Assembly (NCBI GenBank): GCA_001600455.1
Contig: BCKC01000001.1
Span: 310,001 to 374,000 of the forward strand
Length of the DNA: 64,000 nt
Source of the DNA: Endocalyx cinctus
Lineage: Eukaryota > Ascomycota > Sordariomycetes > Amphisphaeriales > Apiosporaceae
Reading direction: 5' to 3'
Shown here one piece after another: positions 25,243 to 36,462 of the stretch. The notes beneath the pieces were generated by a model. That model did no database searches. It worked only from the letters and a program-made list of their open reading frames with translations, and was not told the DNA's origin. Each line of letters starts with the position of its first letter. The stretch's first letter is position 1. Both the position numbers and the translations under genes were made by a program.

Positions 25243-26399
25243 CTAAGCCTTGCGGGAACGGGTAGTAACACCGGTGGTCTTAGCGCCGGTAGTTTTAGCC
25301 TGGGTAGAGGCGGGCACGGCCGCAACCATGTGAGGGTCCGGGAGAGGAGCCTGGGACATGCGGCGGAGAGTCTTGCGCGAACTAGGCGCCTTCCTGTCCT
25401 TCTTGTACGTCGCGAAGTAGAAGGAGATAAACAGGACGAGGTAGGAGGTGATAGTACCAATACCAGCAAAGGCGGCAAATTCTTCACCGGCGCACTGGCC
25501 AGAGTTCGGCATCCATTGGAAGTAGGTCGACGTGAAGTAGGTGTATGAGGCGAAGTAGATGAAACCTATGTAACGCCTGCATTAGCTACGGACGGATAAT
25601 CTTCAAGTTATATTGGAACGAGGTTCAAACATACCAATGTCAATGATAAACTGAATGATTTGGCCACGAGTGACCCATTCCTTCCACCAGATCTTAACGC
25701 CTCGCGCGCTCTGGAAGTAGTACCAGTACATGACGACGTGAACGGCCAAGTTTAGATCAATAACGACCCACGAAACGGCGGTAGAGCCGAGAAGCTGGGT
25801 GTAGCAGAGGAAAGCAGTCGCACCATGGTGATAACAGTGGAGGAACGCTAGTAGATAGTAAGCATGCGAACACGTTTCGCGGTCAATTCGGGATGCCGGT
25901 ACTTACTCAATGGCTTCTTCTTCAAGAACAGGAATACGGTGTCAAGAAGCTCGAGATATTTGGTGAGGTAGTTCAAATAGTATAAGACAACCAACGGTTG
26001 AGTCCAGCCTCCACTCCTGTCACAGATAGCGTAGAAAATACCATGGCGAACGACAGTCGGAAGAAGTTGTTCGATGAAGAGGGCGAGCAGGATAGCGCTG
26101 ATGGCGGTAAGATAAAAGTTGTGAATCAAAAACAAGGCCTTCAGTTTAAAGGGCTCGCGATTGCGCATCCACTCTCGACCACCAAAGATTATAGCGTAGT
26201 ATATAACGATGAAGATCGAAGTCTCTTTCAAAGTTGACATAGGCGTTCGACCAGCCTCGAAGGTAAAGTCATCGGCCGGATAGCCCACTACCAACTCGAA
26301 AGCCTTACTGAAATAAGGCCATAGGTATATACCGAATGGTCGATCAAGGGTCGGTATGGGAAAGGATTCCCACAAGGTAGCAGGGGTTACGGTCGACAT
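25243..26399 (-). CDS. ELO-family fatty acid elongase (3-ketoacyl-CoA synthase)
   Basis: Membrane enzyme of the ER that condenses malonyl-CoA with acyl-CoA, the first step of fatty acid elongation, supplying long and very long chains for sphingolipids and membranes. Three exons: 26399-25907, 25847-25635, 25565-25243; introns 59 and 69 bp; 342 residues. Splicing between exons 1 and 2 creates the diagnostic [11 protein letters not shown], with the HxxHH active site at 168-172. The ELO motif [18 protein letters not shown] precedes it and the MYWYYFQS stretch follows. Several hydrophobic helices (for example [11 protein letters not shown] and [11 protein letters not shown]) fit a 6-7 TM protein. 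The basic C-terminal tail (RKTLRR ... TRSRKA) is typical of cytosolic ER-retention tails. The start is the ATG at 26399 giving [10 protein letters not shown]. Which ELO subgroup it belongs to cannot be told by eye. Confidence 0.93.
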
Positions 26400-28551
26400 C
26401 TTGAACAAGTTCCTCAGCAGAGATGAAAGTTATCTCAACGTCTAGGTGAGCAAGTGGCGATTGTGTAAAGGTATTGGGTCGGATGAAGACGCCAAAGACC
26501 TTGATTTTTGATTTGCGAGAAAAGAAAAAAAAAAGTAGCTAAAAGTGTGCAAATAAGGAGTGACACGAAAAAATAAGAATTGTATTATTAAAGTAGAAGA
26601 AGGGAAAAATAAAACGCCTACAACACGATCATCGATCGAACCTCTGCTAAAAGAAGCTGAACAAAAACCTCAATCGCGACGATCAAACAGTAGAAATTAG
26701 GATAAGACTAATGAGAGGAGAAAAGGGAAAAGAATAAAAAAGATCGGTCAATGATGGGAAAGTGGGAGAAGTCTTATTCATTAAACTTCTTATTTTATTA
26801 TTTTATTTTTTTAAAATTTGGCACGCCAACAAAAGGGGATATGCGTAGCTGTCCAAGTGTACATATTTTAATGACCATACGCTATTACGATATAAGGCAT
26901 GACAGGGGTTAAGTACGCACTAATTCCCCTGTCATATTGATTAGATTACAGCGTTTTTAGGTACAGGAGGCTACCCTGTAGACCTATAGGAAAGAGTATA
27001 AGGCATAAAAACATCGGAGTATCGGTCTCTTCGGATCCCTCGGTAGGTCGATCTCTAACCATGATTAACCACTTAAATCGCGTAGACTTGCAGATACAGC
27101 GATATGAGTGGAGTGTTTTGATTATTATTTTTTTACCCTTTGAACTCAGGGGGACGCGTCGCTGAGAATTTTTCTTTTGGTGTGTAAGCATATGCCACAC
27201 AGATATGGATGTGCATAGAGTAGTGTATATTTTCTGCGTGTTCACGGCTACACGGGTAGAGAGTACAGCAATACTCAGTGGCACCTGAGCACTTACCATG
27301 ATTTGTGGTGTCTTTTGTAATCGTAGCATCGATCTCCTTTGAAATGACATGTATACGGTATATCATAAGATAACTTAAGTCCCTACTAATGGATATAGAT
27401 ATACATATAAATACCACTTGACTTACACTACTTCGTGCACAGGAATAGTATATGCAGTATAAACTTTGCATACTTAGTATACTATATATTATACAATACT
27501 CCGTATACTATTACTCTACAAGTATAAACATTGGGTACCAACATCTTGTTCTTTTTCTTTATTATCATTATTAATTTCAAGGGTTATATGTATACCCAGA
27601 GGATCAGAAGCAGAAGCAGAAGCAGAAGAACAGATTTCACTTTCTTTTGCTCCGTAAACCTCGGCCACTTCGGTATACCCACCAAAAACGGATCAAGTCT
27701 TGCGGGTCAAATGTTGAAAATGAAAAAAATTCAGACATGCGTAGGAGATTTGATGTTACACTACTTTGTTGAACACCTTTTATTGACTAATATATGTAAA
27801 AAATTAAATAAGCAAGCAAACATCCGCGCAGTATATACTAGTACTACTATGTATACTACATGCATTATGGATATGGACATGATATGATTACCTAGGTAGG
27901 TAGTGTACATCTGATCCCGCATCTGTAAGAAATCAACTTTATTCAGCTGAATGGTTGAATCCTTAAGGAATTAAGGAATTAATCCACTTGGTAAGCGGGT
28001 AGGGTAAGATGACAACATTCGAGATTTTTAAACTCGGTCTAACATCAAGTACAGTGCCTTGGTACTTAAGAGGTGAGCCTGGTACTTAGTATATGCTTGA
28101 TATTATAGGAAGATATTTCGAACACGTTTTATTTAACGTTTGAGGCTCTCTCGCTAATACATCTTGGGAAGATCTTATATACTGTGTGTATGAAGTGCAG
28201 AAGGGGTAGTGTAACGAGATAAGGGGAGATATGGATATCGGAAATGTGGCTTGTAAAACGTAGTCTCGTGATTCTAGTGCAAAGGTAATTTTGAAATAAG
28301 ATTCAGCCACATTCTGTACCAGTCAGCCCGTCAGCGACCCGTCAGCCTACCTGCCAGTTTATGTGGAGAATACCAACATCAATATGGATTAGTCTGGTCT
28401 AGGACACGGTTTTCTTCTGGTAAAAAGCTTCATTTTCACACGTCATTTACGTGTATGACCTGGTTGTTTGAGACAGCCAAAGCTTTTCCCCATTTTCTTT
28501 TTCCTTTTTTTCCCCTTTATTCCAATCCCGTCAGGATAATTCTATATCGTG
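26400..28551. other. Divergent promoter region between ELO and STE24
   Basis: 2.15 kb of AT-rich DNA between two head-to-head genes. It holds an imperfect AGCAGA repeat near 27608-27630 and a GGAATTAA duplication near 27967-27980. Open frames such as 27531-27887 begin in an AT-rich stretch without domain or codon signal and are not called. Confidence 0.5.
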
Positions 28552-30053
28552 ATGGATTTTTTACAAGTAAGATTAATTAACCTCATTATGCATCTTGAAC
28601 CTGTTGTTGGGAGCTAACCCGCACCATTATCGTTATAGCGTCTCTCTCGGCTCTTAGACCGTCCCCTCTTTCCGTGGAAGAAGCTCATTATTGGCTTTTC
28701 CGTCGGTCAATATCTATTTGAAGAATTTCTATCGCTCCGTCAGTATCGTGTACTTCAACATACGAAACCACCCCAGGTCCTACAAAAAGAGGTTTCCCAG
28801 GATGTATATGATAAGAGTCAGGAATATGGTCGCGCTAAGGCAAGGTTTGGTTTTGTGAAAGGTCTCTACGGTCAAATCCAGAATATCCTCTTTATACAAT
28901 TCGATGTACTGCCTAAGTTATGGTCATGGACCGGCGACTTGTTACTCAAGTTTGCGCCGGCCCGCTTCACCGGTGAAATTTCGCATTCTATCGTCTTCGT
29001 CTTGACCTTTATCTTCATCCAGCAGTTCCTTTCTCTCCCCACCAATATCTACCACACTTTCGTATTGGAAGAGAAGTTTGGATTCAACAAGCAAACCCCT
29101 AAACTGTTTATCACGGATATGATCAAGTCAAACCTTCTTGCTATTGCCTTCGCCCCTCCAATTATTGCCGGGTTCCTCGGCATTGTCAAGAAGACCGGTA
29201 ACCAATTCGTCTCGTACCTATGGCTTTTCACCGCGGCCCTTCAAGTCTTCATGATCACGGTCTACCCGATTTTCATTCTGCCGCTATTCAACAAGCTATC
29301 TCCTCTGGAAGAAGGCAAGCTGAAGGCTGAGACCGAGGCGCTAGCCAAGAAATTGAACTTCCCCCTCCATGAACTCTTCGTCATTGATGGTAGCAAACGC
29401 AGTGCACACAGTAACGCCTACTTTTTTGGTCTGCCATGGAAGAAGCACATCGTCATCTATGATACTTTGATTGAGAAGAGCAAGGAAGAAGAGGTTGTCT
29501 CTGTCCTTGCTCACGAGCTCGGCCATTGGAGTCTCGGTCACACTACCCGACTCTTTGCCATTTCTCAGGTATGCCGAAGCTTTTTTTTTTTTTTTTTGGT
29601 CGTCCATGTGAATATATTGCTAATAATTCTTGACAGATTCATGTATTTTACATTTTCACTCTCTTCTCGGTCTTCGTCAACAACCAATCCCTATACGCGG
29701 ATTTTGGTTTTATTAAGGAGCACCCGATCATTATTGGATTTATCTTATTCTCGGATGCCTTGGCGCCTATGGATACTATCATCAAACTATTGATGAATAT
29801 CATGAGCCGCCGATTTGAGTTCCAAGCCGACGAGTTTGCCAATAATCTGGGATACAAGGCCGAGCTTGCTGCCTCTCTAATCAAACTTCAGATCCAAAAT
29901 CTGAGCACGATGGATGCAGACTGGATGTACGCGAGCTACCACTTCTCGCACCCTATTCTATCGGAAAGACTAAAGGCTCTACAATGGACCCCAAGTGACA
30001 AAGTAACGGAAGTAAAAGAAGAGGTTGAGAAAGCTAGCGGCCGCGAGCTTTAA
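28552..30053 (+). CDS. STE24: CAAX prenyl protease 1 (STE24, zinc metalloprotease)
   Basis: Integral ER/nuclear membrane protease that removes the -AAX tripeptide from prenylated proteins such as the a-factor-type pheromone, and also clears clogged translocons. Three exons: 28552-28566, 28639-29568, 29637-30053; introns 72 and 68 bp; 453 residues. The first exon codes only MDFLQ; this matches the conserved start of fungal STE24 and explains why the main reading frame begins without a plausible ATG. The zinc motif is HELGH at 297-301 in AHELGHWSLGH, and the third ligand is the Glu of FEFQADEFA near residue 376. PLFPWKKLIIGFSVGQYLFE and several later hydrophobic segments fit the multi-TM barrel. 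All residues needed for activity appear present. Confidence 0.95.
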
Positions 30054-30230
30054 ATCCCATATCCATTATCGCGGTTTAATCGCGTTCTATGTAAAATAAA
30101 TCCGAACTATTTAAGAAGAAAATAAGATCACTGTCCACCACCGCTACAATTTAATATTTGCTTGTCAATTCTCATTCGTTAATATGTGCCTTCATTGTAA
30201 AAGTTACACTAATCAAAACTATGGTACGTT

Positions 30231-31690
30231 TTACTCCTCAAGAGAGGGGAACTCGCCGCAGACAAACCCTCCTCGCGGATCCATGACGTCGGCAATCGTG
30301 ACATTCTCCATGATCTCCGCCGACCAGAGGGTGTGGTTTAGCGTAGTGACGTTACCGCCGTCGTTGAAGTAATCGGTGAAAGCGGTGTTCAGGCTGGTGT
30401 TGAAACCGCCGAAACCGCCGCCGGGGAAAGGGTTCGATCCGTTGGTACCGGGGGTGATGGGAAAAGTGAAGTTGGTCGACGAGTTGCCGAAGCCCGGGAA
30501 CGGGTTGGTGAAGTTGAACCCACCGGGACCGCCGAACCCGCCCCGGGACGCCGTGTTGTTGCCGCCCATGTCGACGAGGCGGGCGCTCAGGTTGGCCGTC
30601 TGCCAGTCCCACCAGAGCTTGTCCAGGTATCCGTGGTGCAGGTAGAAGACGGGATCGCCGGGCGAGAGGAGGGGGTTCATCATCTAGAGGGGGTGGTGGG
30701 AATGGTTAGATAGGTTCGTGTGCTTACGCTTGGTTTGTTTTTCTTGTTGTTTTTGAAATGTTTTTTTTTGTGGGAAGAATGAGGAAAAGGAAAGGAAAGG
30801 AGATAAGAAGAAGAAGAAGAAGAGAATTTAAGACATACCGTGCCCATAACACCTCCATGACCAGCCCCGTGCGGCCTCCCCTCGATACAGTGCCAGGCCT
30901 CGACGAAATCCGGCATGGCCATGCAAGCCTCGACGTTCTCCATCGCGGCGGCGCTGAACGACCGATCGTTCAGCATGCGGGTGATGCACGTCTCCGTCGT
31001 CGACAGGTCCTCCTTGAAGTGCAGCGTCAGGCTCGCGAACGGCCCGTCGGCGATGCAGAGGTCGCGGCCCGTGCCGTTCCCGCCGAAGCCGATCTCCGGG
31101 TCCCACAGGTCCGACGCCCCTATCGCGCCCACGTCCGAAGGCTCGTCCCAGTACGGCATCGGTCCCGTGTACCCGCATTCCGTGCGCTGCAGCCGGTCGT
31201 GCACGGTTACGAAGTAGCGGTGGAAGGGGAGGAAAGCGCCCTACGTTTTGGAATATGTGAGTCAAAATAGCCCGGGAACGAAAAAAGGGAGAAATAGAAG
31301 TTGATTGCTCATGGACATACCACGCCGTGGATGTAGGGCGATTGAGCGATGTGAGCGTATTGCAGCTCATCCCATCGGTTCTGTGCCCCCTTGATGTCGT
31401 TCTTGGGCGGGGCCGCCATCAGACACAGGTCTGCGTCAATGTAGCTCCGCTTCTCGTCGTTGGTCAGGTCCGACCTACGCAGCGATAAGTGAAAAGCGTT
31501 AGTGATATAATTCTCGCAGAATATGCATTTATGCAGCGTGCAGAACGAGAAAATTCCTTCCCACATACCATGATTTACGCACGATGATTTCCGAGCACTC
31601 ATCGTATCTCTTCTCCTGAGAAGGGACGTTGACCGCGAGTCCGGAGACGAGCGGGAGCGCCAAGAGAGCGAGTTGAGATAGAGGTGCCAT
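30231..31690 (-). CDS. Secreted tyrosinase-domain (type 3 di-copper) protein
   Basis: Probable phenol oxidase with a binuclear copper centre, secreted. Four exons: 31690-31569, 31474-31321, 31240-30839, 30683-30231; introns 94, 80 and 155 bp; 376 residues. The N-terminus MAPLSQLALLALPLVSGLA is a signal peptide. Copper A ligands appear to be His82, His90 and His99, the last in FLPFHRYF. Copper B ligands are His216 and His220 (PHGAGH) and His243 in FYLHHGYLDKLWWDWQ. A Gly/Phe/Pro/Asn-rich loop with several N-glycosylation sequons (NNT, NSS, NFT, NGS, NTS) lies after copper B, and the protein ends soon after, so the C-terminal lid of full tyrosinases is missing. This short form is common among fungal secreted tyrosinase-like proteins; whether it is an o-phenol oxidase or another oxidase is unknown. 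It is tail to tail with STE24, 177 bp apart. Confidence 0.9.
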
Positions 31691-32172
31691 TTTGATGGAA
31701 TGCTTGTCTACAGAAATCAGGATTTCCTGTCCGAGTAAGTACGCGTGCGAACGAGTAGGCGGATATGTTGAGAGACCTAAGCCGCGAGATTCCTTTCGAC
31801 AAGGACAAGAAAAGTCTCCTCGTTCAAACCCTTCTAGCCTTCGCGGTCAGCCCATCTATATATACATTTCCTCCCTACATGCAAAGAATGCACAATCTTT
31901 CGACTTGCACACTGCCAAGGTCATGGTGCATGAGAGAAGAATTCCCAACCCGGCGTCCGCGTAATCCATAGTATCTAGGTTACAGATTGTTACTGCACGC
32001 CCATATTGCACCAGGGGGTCGCAGAGAAGATTTCACGTAATGTACTAATATAAAAGGAATTAAACACAAACAAGATCCGGAAACTGAGTTTTACGCATCT
32101 CTGCGCCCTCTCGCCAATCACGGTGGCCCATCCTTCCCCGGGAAATGTCTGCGGATAATGTTTCCCCGGCCT

Positions 32173-32190
32173 GGATCCGTAAAAGTGGAT
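32173..32190 (+). repeat. 18-bp direct repeat, copy 1
   Basis: GGATCCGTAAAAGTGGAT, identical to 33396-33413. Flanking bases differ beyond the 18-mer, so the identity has sharp edges. Confidence 0.8.
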
Positions 32191-32689
32191 TGGGCCGCGT
32201 CTACCTTCGTATATCTTAACAGATTCGATTGGAACATTCTGAGTGTTACTCCATATCCGGCTGAATGCAAATCTATGTATTATGAGCGCTCGGCTCTTGG
32301 TTTAGGTGTGTGCTGCTTGCGCGTCGGGGAGCTAACCGAGTAGATGAAAGGGAGAATATGGATTGCCGGCTGGTATACCGACACTTTCTACTTGCGTTTC
32401 TTGAAGGAAGACCAGGAAGCGTGCCGAAAGGTAGAGAGTCATGGATTTGTAGAGATCATATGTTTGTCAGTAAGGCCTCGAGAGCCTTTCGTATATCCTG
32501 TTAATCTCTGTGTGGCGAACATGAAGCCTCTCTATTTGATTTCACGTACAGAAATATACCTCCTGAACTTGGGTTCCGTATTATAAAGGATCTATTAGAA
32601 ATATTTACTACACTCATGTACTGTATATCGAACATGAAAACCATCGATAGTAGCTTGTCCAAATTCCCGCCTGTACCTGCGATCACTAC

Positions 32690-33169
32690 CGTACATGCTC
32701 AAGTGTGGTATTGGGTACATAGAGGGCCCCTCGGCGAGAGACTCTTTTACCTTAAGAAAGGACAAGGTTCGGGCTCTGGTATCAAAGATAAGTTTACACA
32801 AGTCCAAAAAGAACGATATAGGTCTAGTTTTGGAATTGGATGGAAAAGGGAGCAGCTTGGTCCTACAGTTAAAGCTTAGACCGGGCCTTCTATCCAAATG
32901 GGAAACGGTTCGGACGTTGGTGGTCTTACGAAAGCCCTTGATGAGATCAACTTCCAGAGATTTATGTTCACCTTGCTAGCAAGGTTATTCTTGAATCTTG
33001 ATCCAAGAACGAGCATGACTATGGACATATAGAAGGACAAGCGAACAAACTGCCTGCGGCCGCCTATCTTTTTTTCTCCTCCAAAGAAACTTTGCATGAT
33101 CCTGATGACTACTTTATGCGGAAATTTTACAGTCGGCCGCTTCAAATATATTCAGGAAAAGCTTGCTGA
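32690..33169 (+). pseudogene. Frame-broken coding relic, unknown family
   Basis: Protein-like sequence passes between reading frames of the plus strand. One frame (about 32740-32890) gives ISLHKSKKNDIGLVLELDGK; a second (about 32890-33000) gives KALDEINFQRFMFTLLARL; a third (about 33005-33169) gives KLPAAAYLFFSSKETLHD followed by PDDYFMRKFYSRPL, ending at TGA 33167-33169. Each has balanced amino-acid use, but each is closed by stops and none has a credible start. The pieces are collinear and the joins do not show splice signals, so frameshifts in a dead gene are the simplest reading. The family is not recognised and no repair was attempted. It sits between the two 18-bp repeats. Confidence 0.4.
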
Positions 33170-33395
33170 GAAAAGTTAACAAACCTCGGTGCCGCTTTAC
33201 ACGAGCACAGTCTATTCTTCAAGCTATTCCACATTTCTATTGACGATTATCACTCTAGCGTGCCGCCTACAAGTCAAGAACAAGGTTCGTGAGACGATTC
33301 TGGAAGCATGGACCTGAGTTCCTCTTTATACGATCACATCAATCAATTGATTCCAAGCTGTACGGGCCGAGCAGGTACGCCGGGCTCACCTCGCC

Positions 33396-33413
33396 GGATC
33401 CGTAAAAGTGGAT
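33396..33413 (+). repeat. 18-bp direct repeat, copy 2
   Basis: Identical to 32173-32190, same orientation, about 1.2 kb downstream and just past the frame-broken coding relic. Confidence 0.8.
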
Positions 33414-33986
33414 AATGGAGTAACAAAAGGGGGGGGTTAAAAGGAGTGACAACGAGATTAAGCATGTACGTACATGTATAGATAGGACAATGAAAGCAAT
33501 AAGAGAGATAAGGCACATCTGATTAGATAAATATATTGGATGAATTCAGGTGCGGCTGTAAGCCACAATATTTTACATTAAATTAGTGTATCCCCAGGCG
33601 CATATCCGTGGATGTCCAGGTGTGTCGTCGTGTTTCTATGTATATTTGTCAATTCGAATTTATGAAGCTATTAATTTCCAAGACATATGTAGGTACTCGA
33701 GTACCTTGGTTTGCTACGTTTACATTCATTGGAATAATATTCATTGGAATAATTAACTTACCCACTCATCACCATAATGGTTCTTTCCCTTCATCTTTTG
33801 TCATTGTTTAGAATGCTACAAACACAATCCCATTGTATGCATCAAGTTAATCCGCAAATTTCCCTCCATTCATCTAGATTTTGCGGTTCTTTTATTTATA
33901 CACCGATTCCCTTTTTGATTTTCTAAACTCATCTGGACTTTCATCAAGCGAAAAGGTGGAAATAAAGAGATGCAAATACAGCTACG

Positions 33987-35643
33987 ATGTCTCAAATCCC
34001 CACAACCTTACCATTGCTTAACTCGAGCGCAACACCCGTGGAAGAAGTGCCCATTTTCGGTATGGCTTCTATGAATATCAGCCCTCCAGAGAAGCAAGCT
34101 CGGCCTGATCAGTTCCGAGTTCCCATGTCCAAGAGCTTCACCTTCAGCATATCCGACATTTGGAAGCCTACCAAGAACTCCGTCTTGCAATGGCTCAACG
34201 AGCTTCCGGGTCCCACCAAGCGCGAGGAACCACTTGATCCTACACAACATCAAGCAAGCAAACATTTGATTGTGAGTTAAATTTCGTCCTTTTTCTTTGA
34301 CCTTTGTATTTTATTATTACCTTCCGTCACTGACAATTAGAGAAAAAGGACACCGAGTCTGAATATAGTATCGGCGACAAAGTCGACGAGCACCGCAACA
34401 AGCGAGCTCGCCTAGCGCATAACATCCAACAACACCCAGCTGTGGAATCACGCCGTCGCCGACTCACCGACTCGAGTCACCGTGTCATGCGCCAATTCTC
34501 GGATGCCTTCCAACGCGTCGCTAGCCCTTTACCGTTCACAGCAGAGCAACTACCTCGAGGTCGTAGACCTGATTTTCTTAACGATGGATCCACCATCGCT
34601 AGCCCTAGAGATTCAGCACCTCCTATATCCCCGAATACCACTATTCAGAGACCGAAACTGAAATTTGTCGTCGTCGGTGATAGAATGAGCGGCAAGTCTA
34701 GCATGTTGCTGTGCGTTTTACCCCCGACCTTTATCCCCTTTCCTCTACAATGGTCATGGTAAATAGAAAAAATACTAATATAGAAACATGAATTATAGCC
34801 GCTGGTATCGAGATACCTTTACTCTTGTGAGTTTCAACATTTATTTCCATTCCGGTGCCCGTCTTCGGTAAATAATAATATACATTAATACTTTTTACAG
34901 CACTACACCCGAACCCTATACGAGCTATTCACTAGGGTCATTGATATCGACGGCCAGGAAGTTGAGATCGAGATGTGGGATACCTGTGGCGACATAGAGA
35001 AACATCAACTGCGAGTACTCACCTACAACGTCTGGGATGCTGTCTTCGTCTGCTTCCCCCTGAATGGCTTTGATGAGCTTCATAATGCCAAGACTGTCGT
35101 ACGTGAACCAGAAAACCCTACTACCTATTGATAACCATGCTGATTTGGACTGGAAATTTTACAATATAGTGGCTCAAGGATATTGAACTGAGTTGCCGCA
35201 ACGCGCCTATCGTTCTCGTTGGCACCAAGAAGGATCTTCGCAGTGGATCGTGCCTCAGCTTGCCCCAAAACCCGATCAACGATGTCCGAGTTCCAGCTAC
35301 TGAGGTACATTTGCACCAAGTTGTATATGACCTGCCCCCCTCTGTCTTTGTTTTTCCTCGACGTACCCTGGAAGTTGATCGTCTATACTAACATATATAT
35401 TCCGTTTGCTACTATTAGGGAGCCTGGGCAGCGCAGTCGATGCAAGCTGCAGCCTACGCCGAATGCTCGGCCAAGACGGGCGAGGGTATCGATACAGTAT
35501 TCGAGAAGGGAATCGACGCCGCACTTCACCACCGCACTAACTTAGCGGAGATCAAGAAGAGGGAAGCGAAGGGGGAGAAAAAGAAATGTGAACAGAAGAA
35601 GAGCAGCGCTAAGGTCGTAGGTCAGATGCTTTGTTTTGCTTAA
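33987..35643 (+). CDS. Atypical Rho-like small GTPase with long N-terminal extension
   Basis: Ras-superfamily GTP-binding protein, nearest in feel to the Rho branch; cellular role unknown. Six exons: 33987-34271, 34343-34710, 34799-34826, 34901-35098, 35170-35304, 35419-35643; 412 residues. About 200 residues precede the G domain, including an Arg-rich stretch (ESRRRRLTDSSHRVMRQF). G1 is GDRMSGKS at 207-214. The G3 region reads WDTCGD where Rho proteins have WDTAGQ, so both the Ala and the Gln needed for normal hydrolysis are changed. G4 is GTKKDL and G5 is ECSAKTG, both good. The C-terminus is Lys-rich (KKREAKGEKKKCEQKK) but ends in MLCFA, with Cys third from the end, so there is no standard CAAX prenylation box. 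The 28-nt exon 3 is needed to keep the frame. Similar atypical Rho-like proteins exist in filamentous fungi. Confidence 0.82.
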
Positions 35644-36027
35644 TAAGGGGTATGTCGTGAATTGATATGCGACAATGTAAAACATATGATACGGGTACGT
35701 ATGGACATATAAGGAGTTTCACAGGGATTACTGGCGTGGAAAAGGTTGATTATGATCACGAGTTATGATTTATCAAGATACCCAAAGAGAAAGGGAGTTT
35801 ATTGGCGTTAGTCGTGATGATAATCACAGCAGATGTGTGAGGTCGCTGGAGGCGATACACCGGAATTGCCAGAAAACGTCTGCTTATGGTTCATGCTTCT
35901 TAGAATTGATAGACCTAATCGTACATTGAGTGTATTAAAAACTGGCTAAATAAAAACCCTCGCTGGTGATTTTCCGAGACACCCATTCGTTTCTTAATCA
36001 TAACAATGTTTATGGTACAAGTGACAG
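35644..36027. other. Intergenic, 3' flank of Rho-like gene
   Basis: AT-rich, no coding signal; should include the Rho-like gene's 3' UTR. Confidence 0.5.
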
Positions 36028-36462
36028 TTATTCGCTGTTGTTATGTTGTTCGACACATGCTAAAAGACTCGACTATTTCAGACAAATCAGTTGATGTTCT
36101 CTTTTTAAGGGGATAGTCGCAAAGCAGGAGGGGAAAGAAAAGGGAAGTATCTCACTGTGCTGAGATGGCGATGTGATGTAATCTTATACACGTTATGTCT
36201 CATCTAGAAAGAGAAAATCAGAAACGAATTCCAAATTTTGGATACGAGGGGGAAAAAAAAACAGAAAGGCCCTTCTCACCTCGATCTGGAACTGTCCTAC
36301 TCCAAGCTTCTTTTCAAGTGCCTGCTTCAGCTGTCGAGGACTCGCAATATACTTCGAATTTATCAGAGATATTGCGGCTGTTTCTTGCTCTTTGCCGTCT
36401 TCTCCCTGCTTCTCTCCACACACTTTGGAGTTGGCGGGATACGTGTCGCGCTTTGCTGCCAT
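36028..36462 (-). CDS. Candidate small protein, unknown function
   Basis: A three-exon model of 91 residues: 36462-36280, 36203-36156, 36072-36028. Exon 1 starts MAAKRDTYPANSKVCGEK and ends SPRQLKQALEKKLGVGQFQIE at a GTGAGA donor. A TTTCTAG acceptor then continues in frame with MRHNVYKITSHRHLST, ending at another GTGAGA donor. The third exon (SSLLACVEQHNNSE) is the least certain, since a second acceptor 13 bases further on is also possible. The amphipathic PRQLKQALEKKLGVGQFQIEMR stretch reads like real protein rather than chance frame. No signal peptide, TM helix or known domain is seen. The consistent splice signals are the main support; function unknown. Confidence 0.4.

Larger units (their letters stand above)
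31691..33986. other. Intergenic region with a pseudogene between short direct repeats
   Basis: Between two divergently transcribed genes (tyrosinase-like and Rho-like). The ends should hold both promoters. The middle contains two copies of an 18-bp direct repeat about 1.2 kb apart and broken coding sequence between them, listed separately. Confidence 0.5.

Noticed and set aside
27531..27887. 118-codon plus-strand frame
   Set aside because: Starts in an AT-rich stretch, phenylalanine-rich at the start, no domain and no splice or codon support.
22686..31690. Secondary-metabolite cluster idea (hydrolase, elongase, tyrosinase)
   Set aside because: No PKS, NRPS, terpene cyclase, transporter or pathway regulator; STE24 and ELO are housekeeping.
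32173..33413. Complete LTR or DNA transposon
   Set aside because: No transposase, integrase or reverse transcriptase motif, no inverted terminal repeats; only 18-bp direct repeats.
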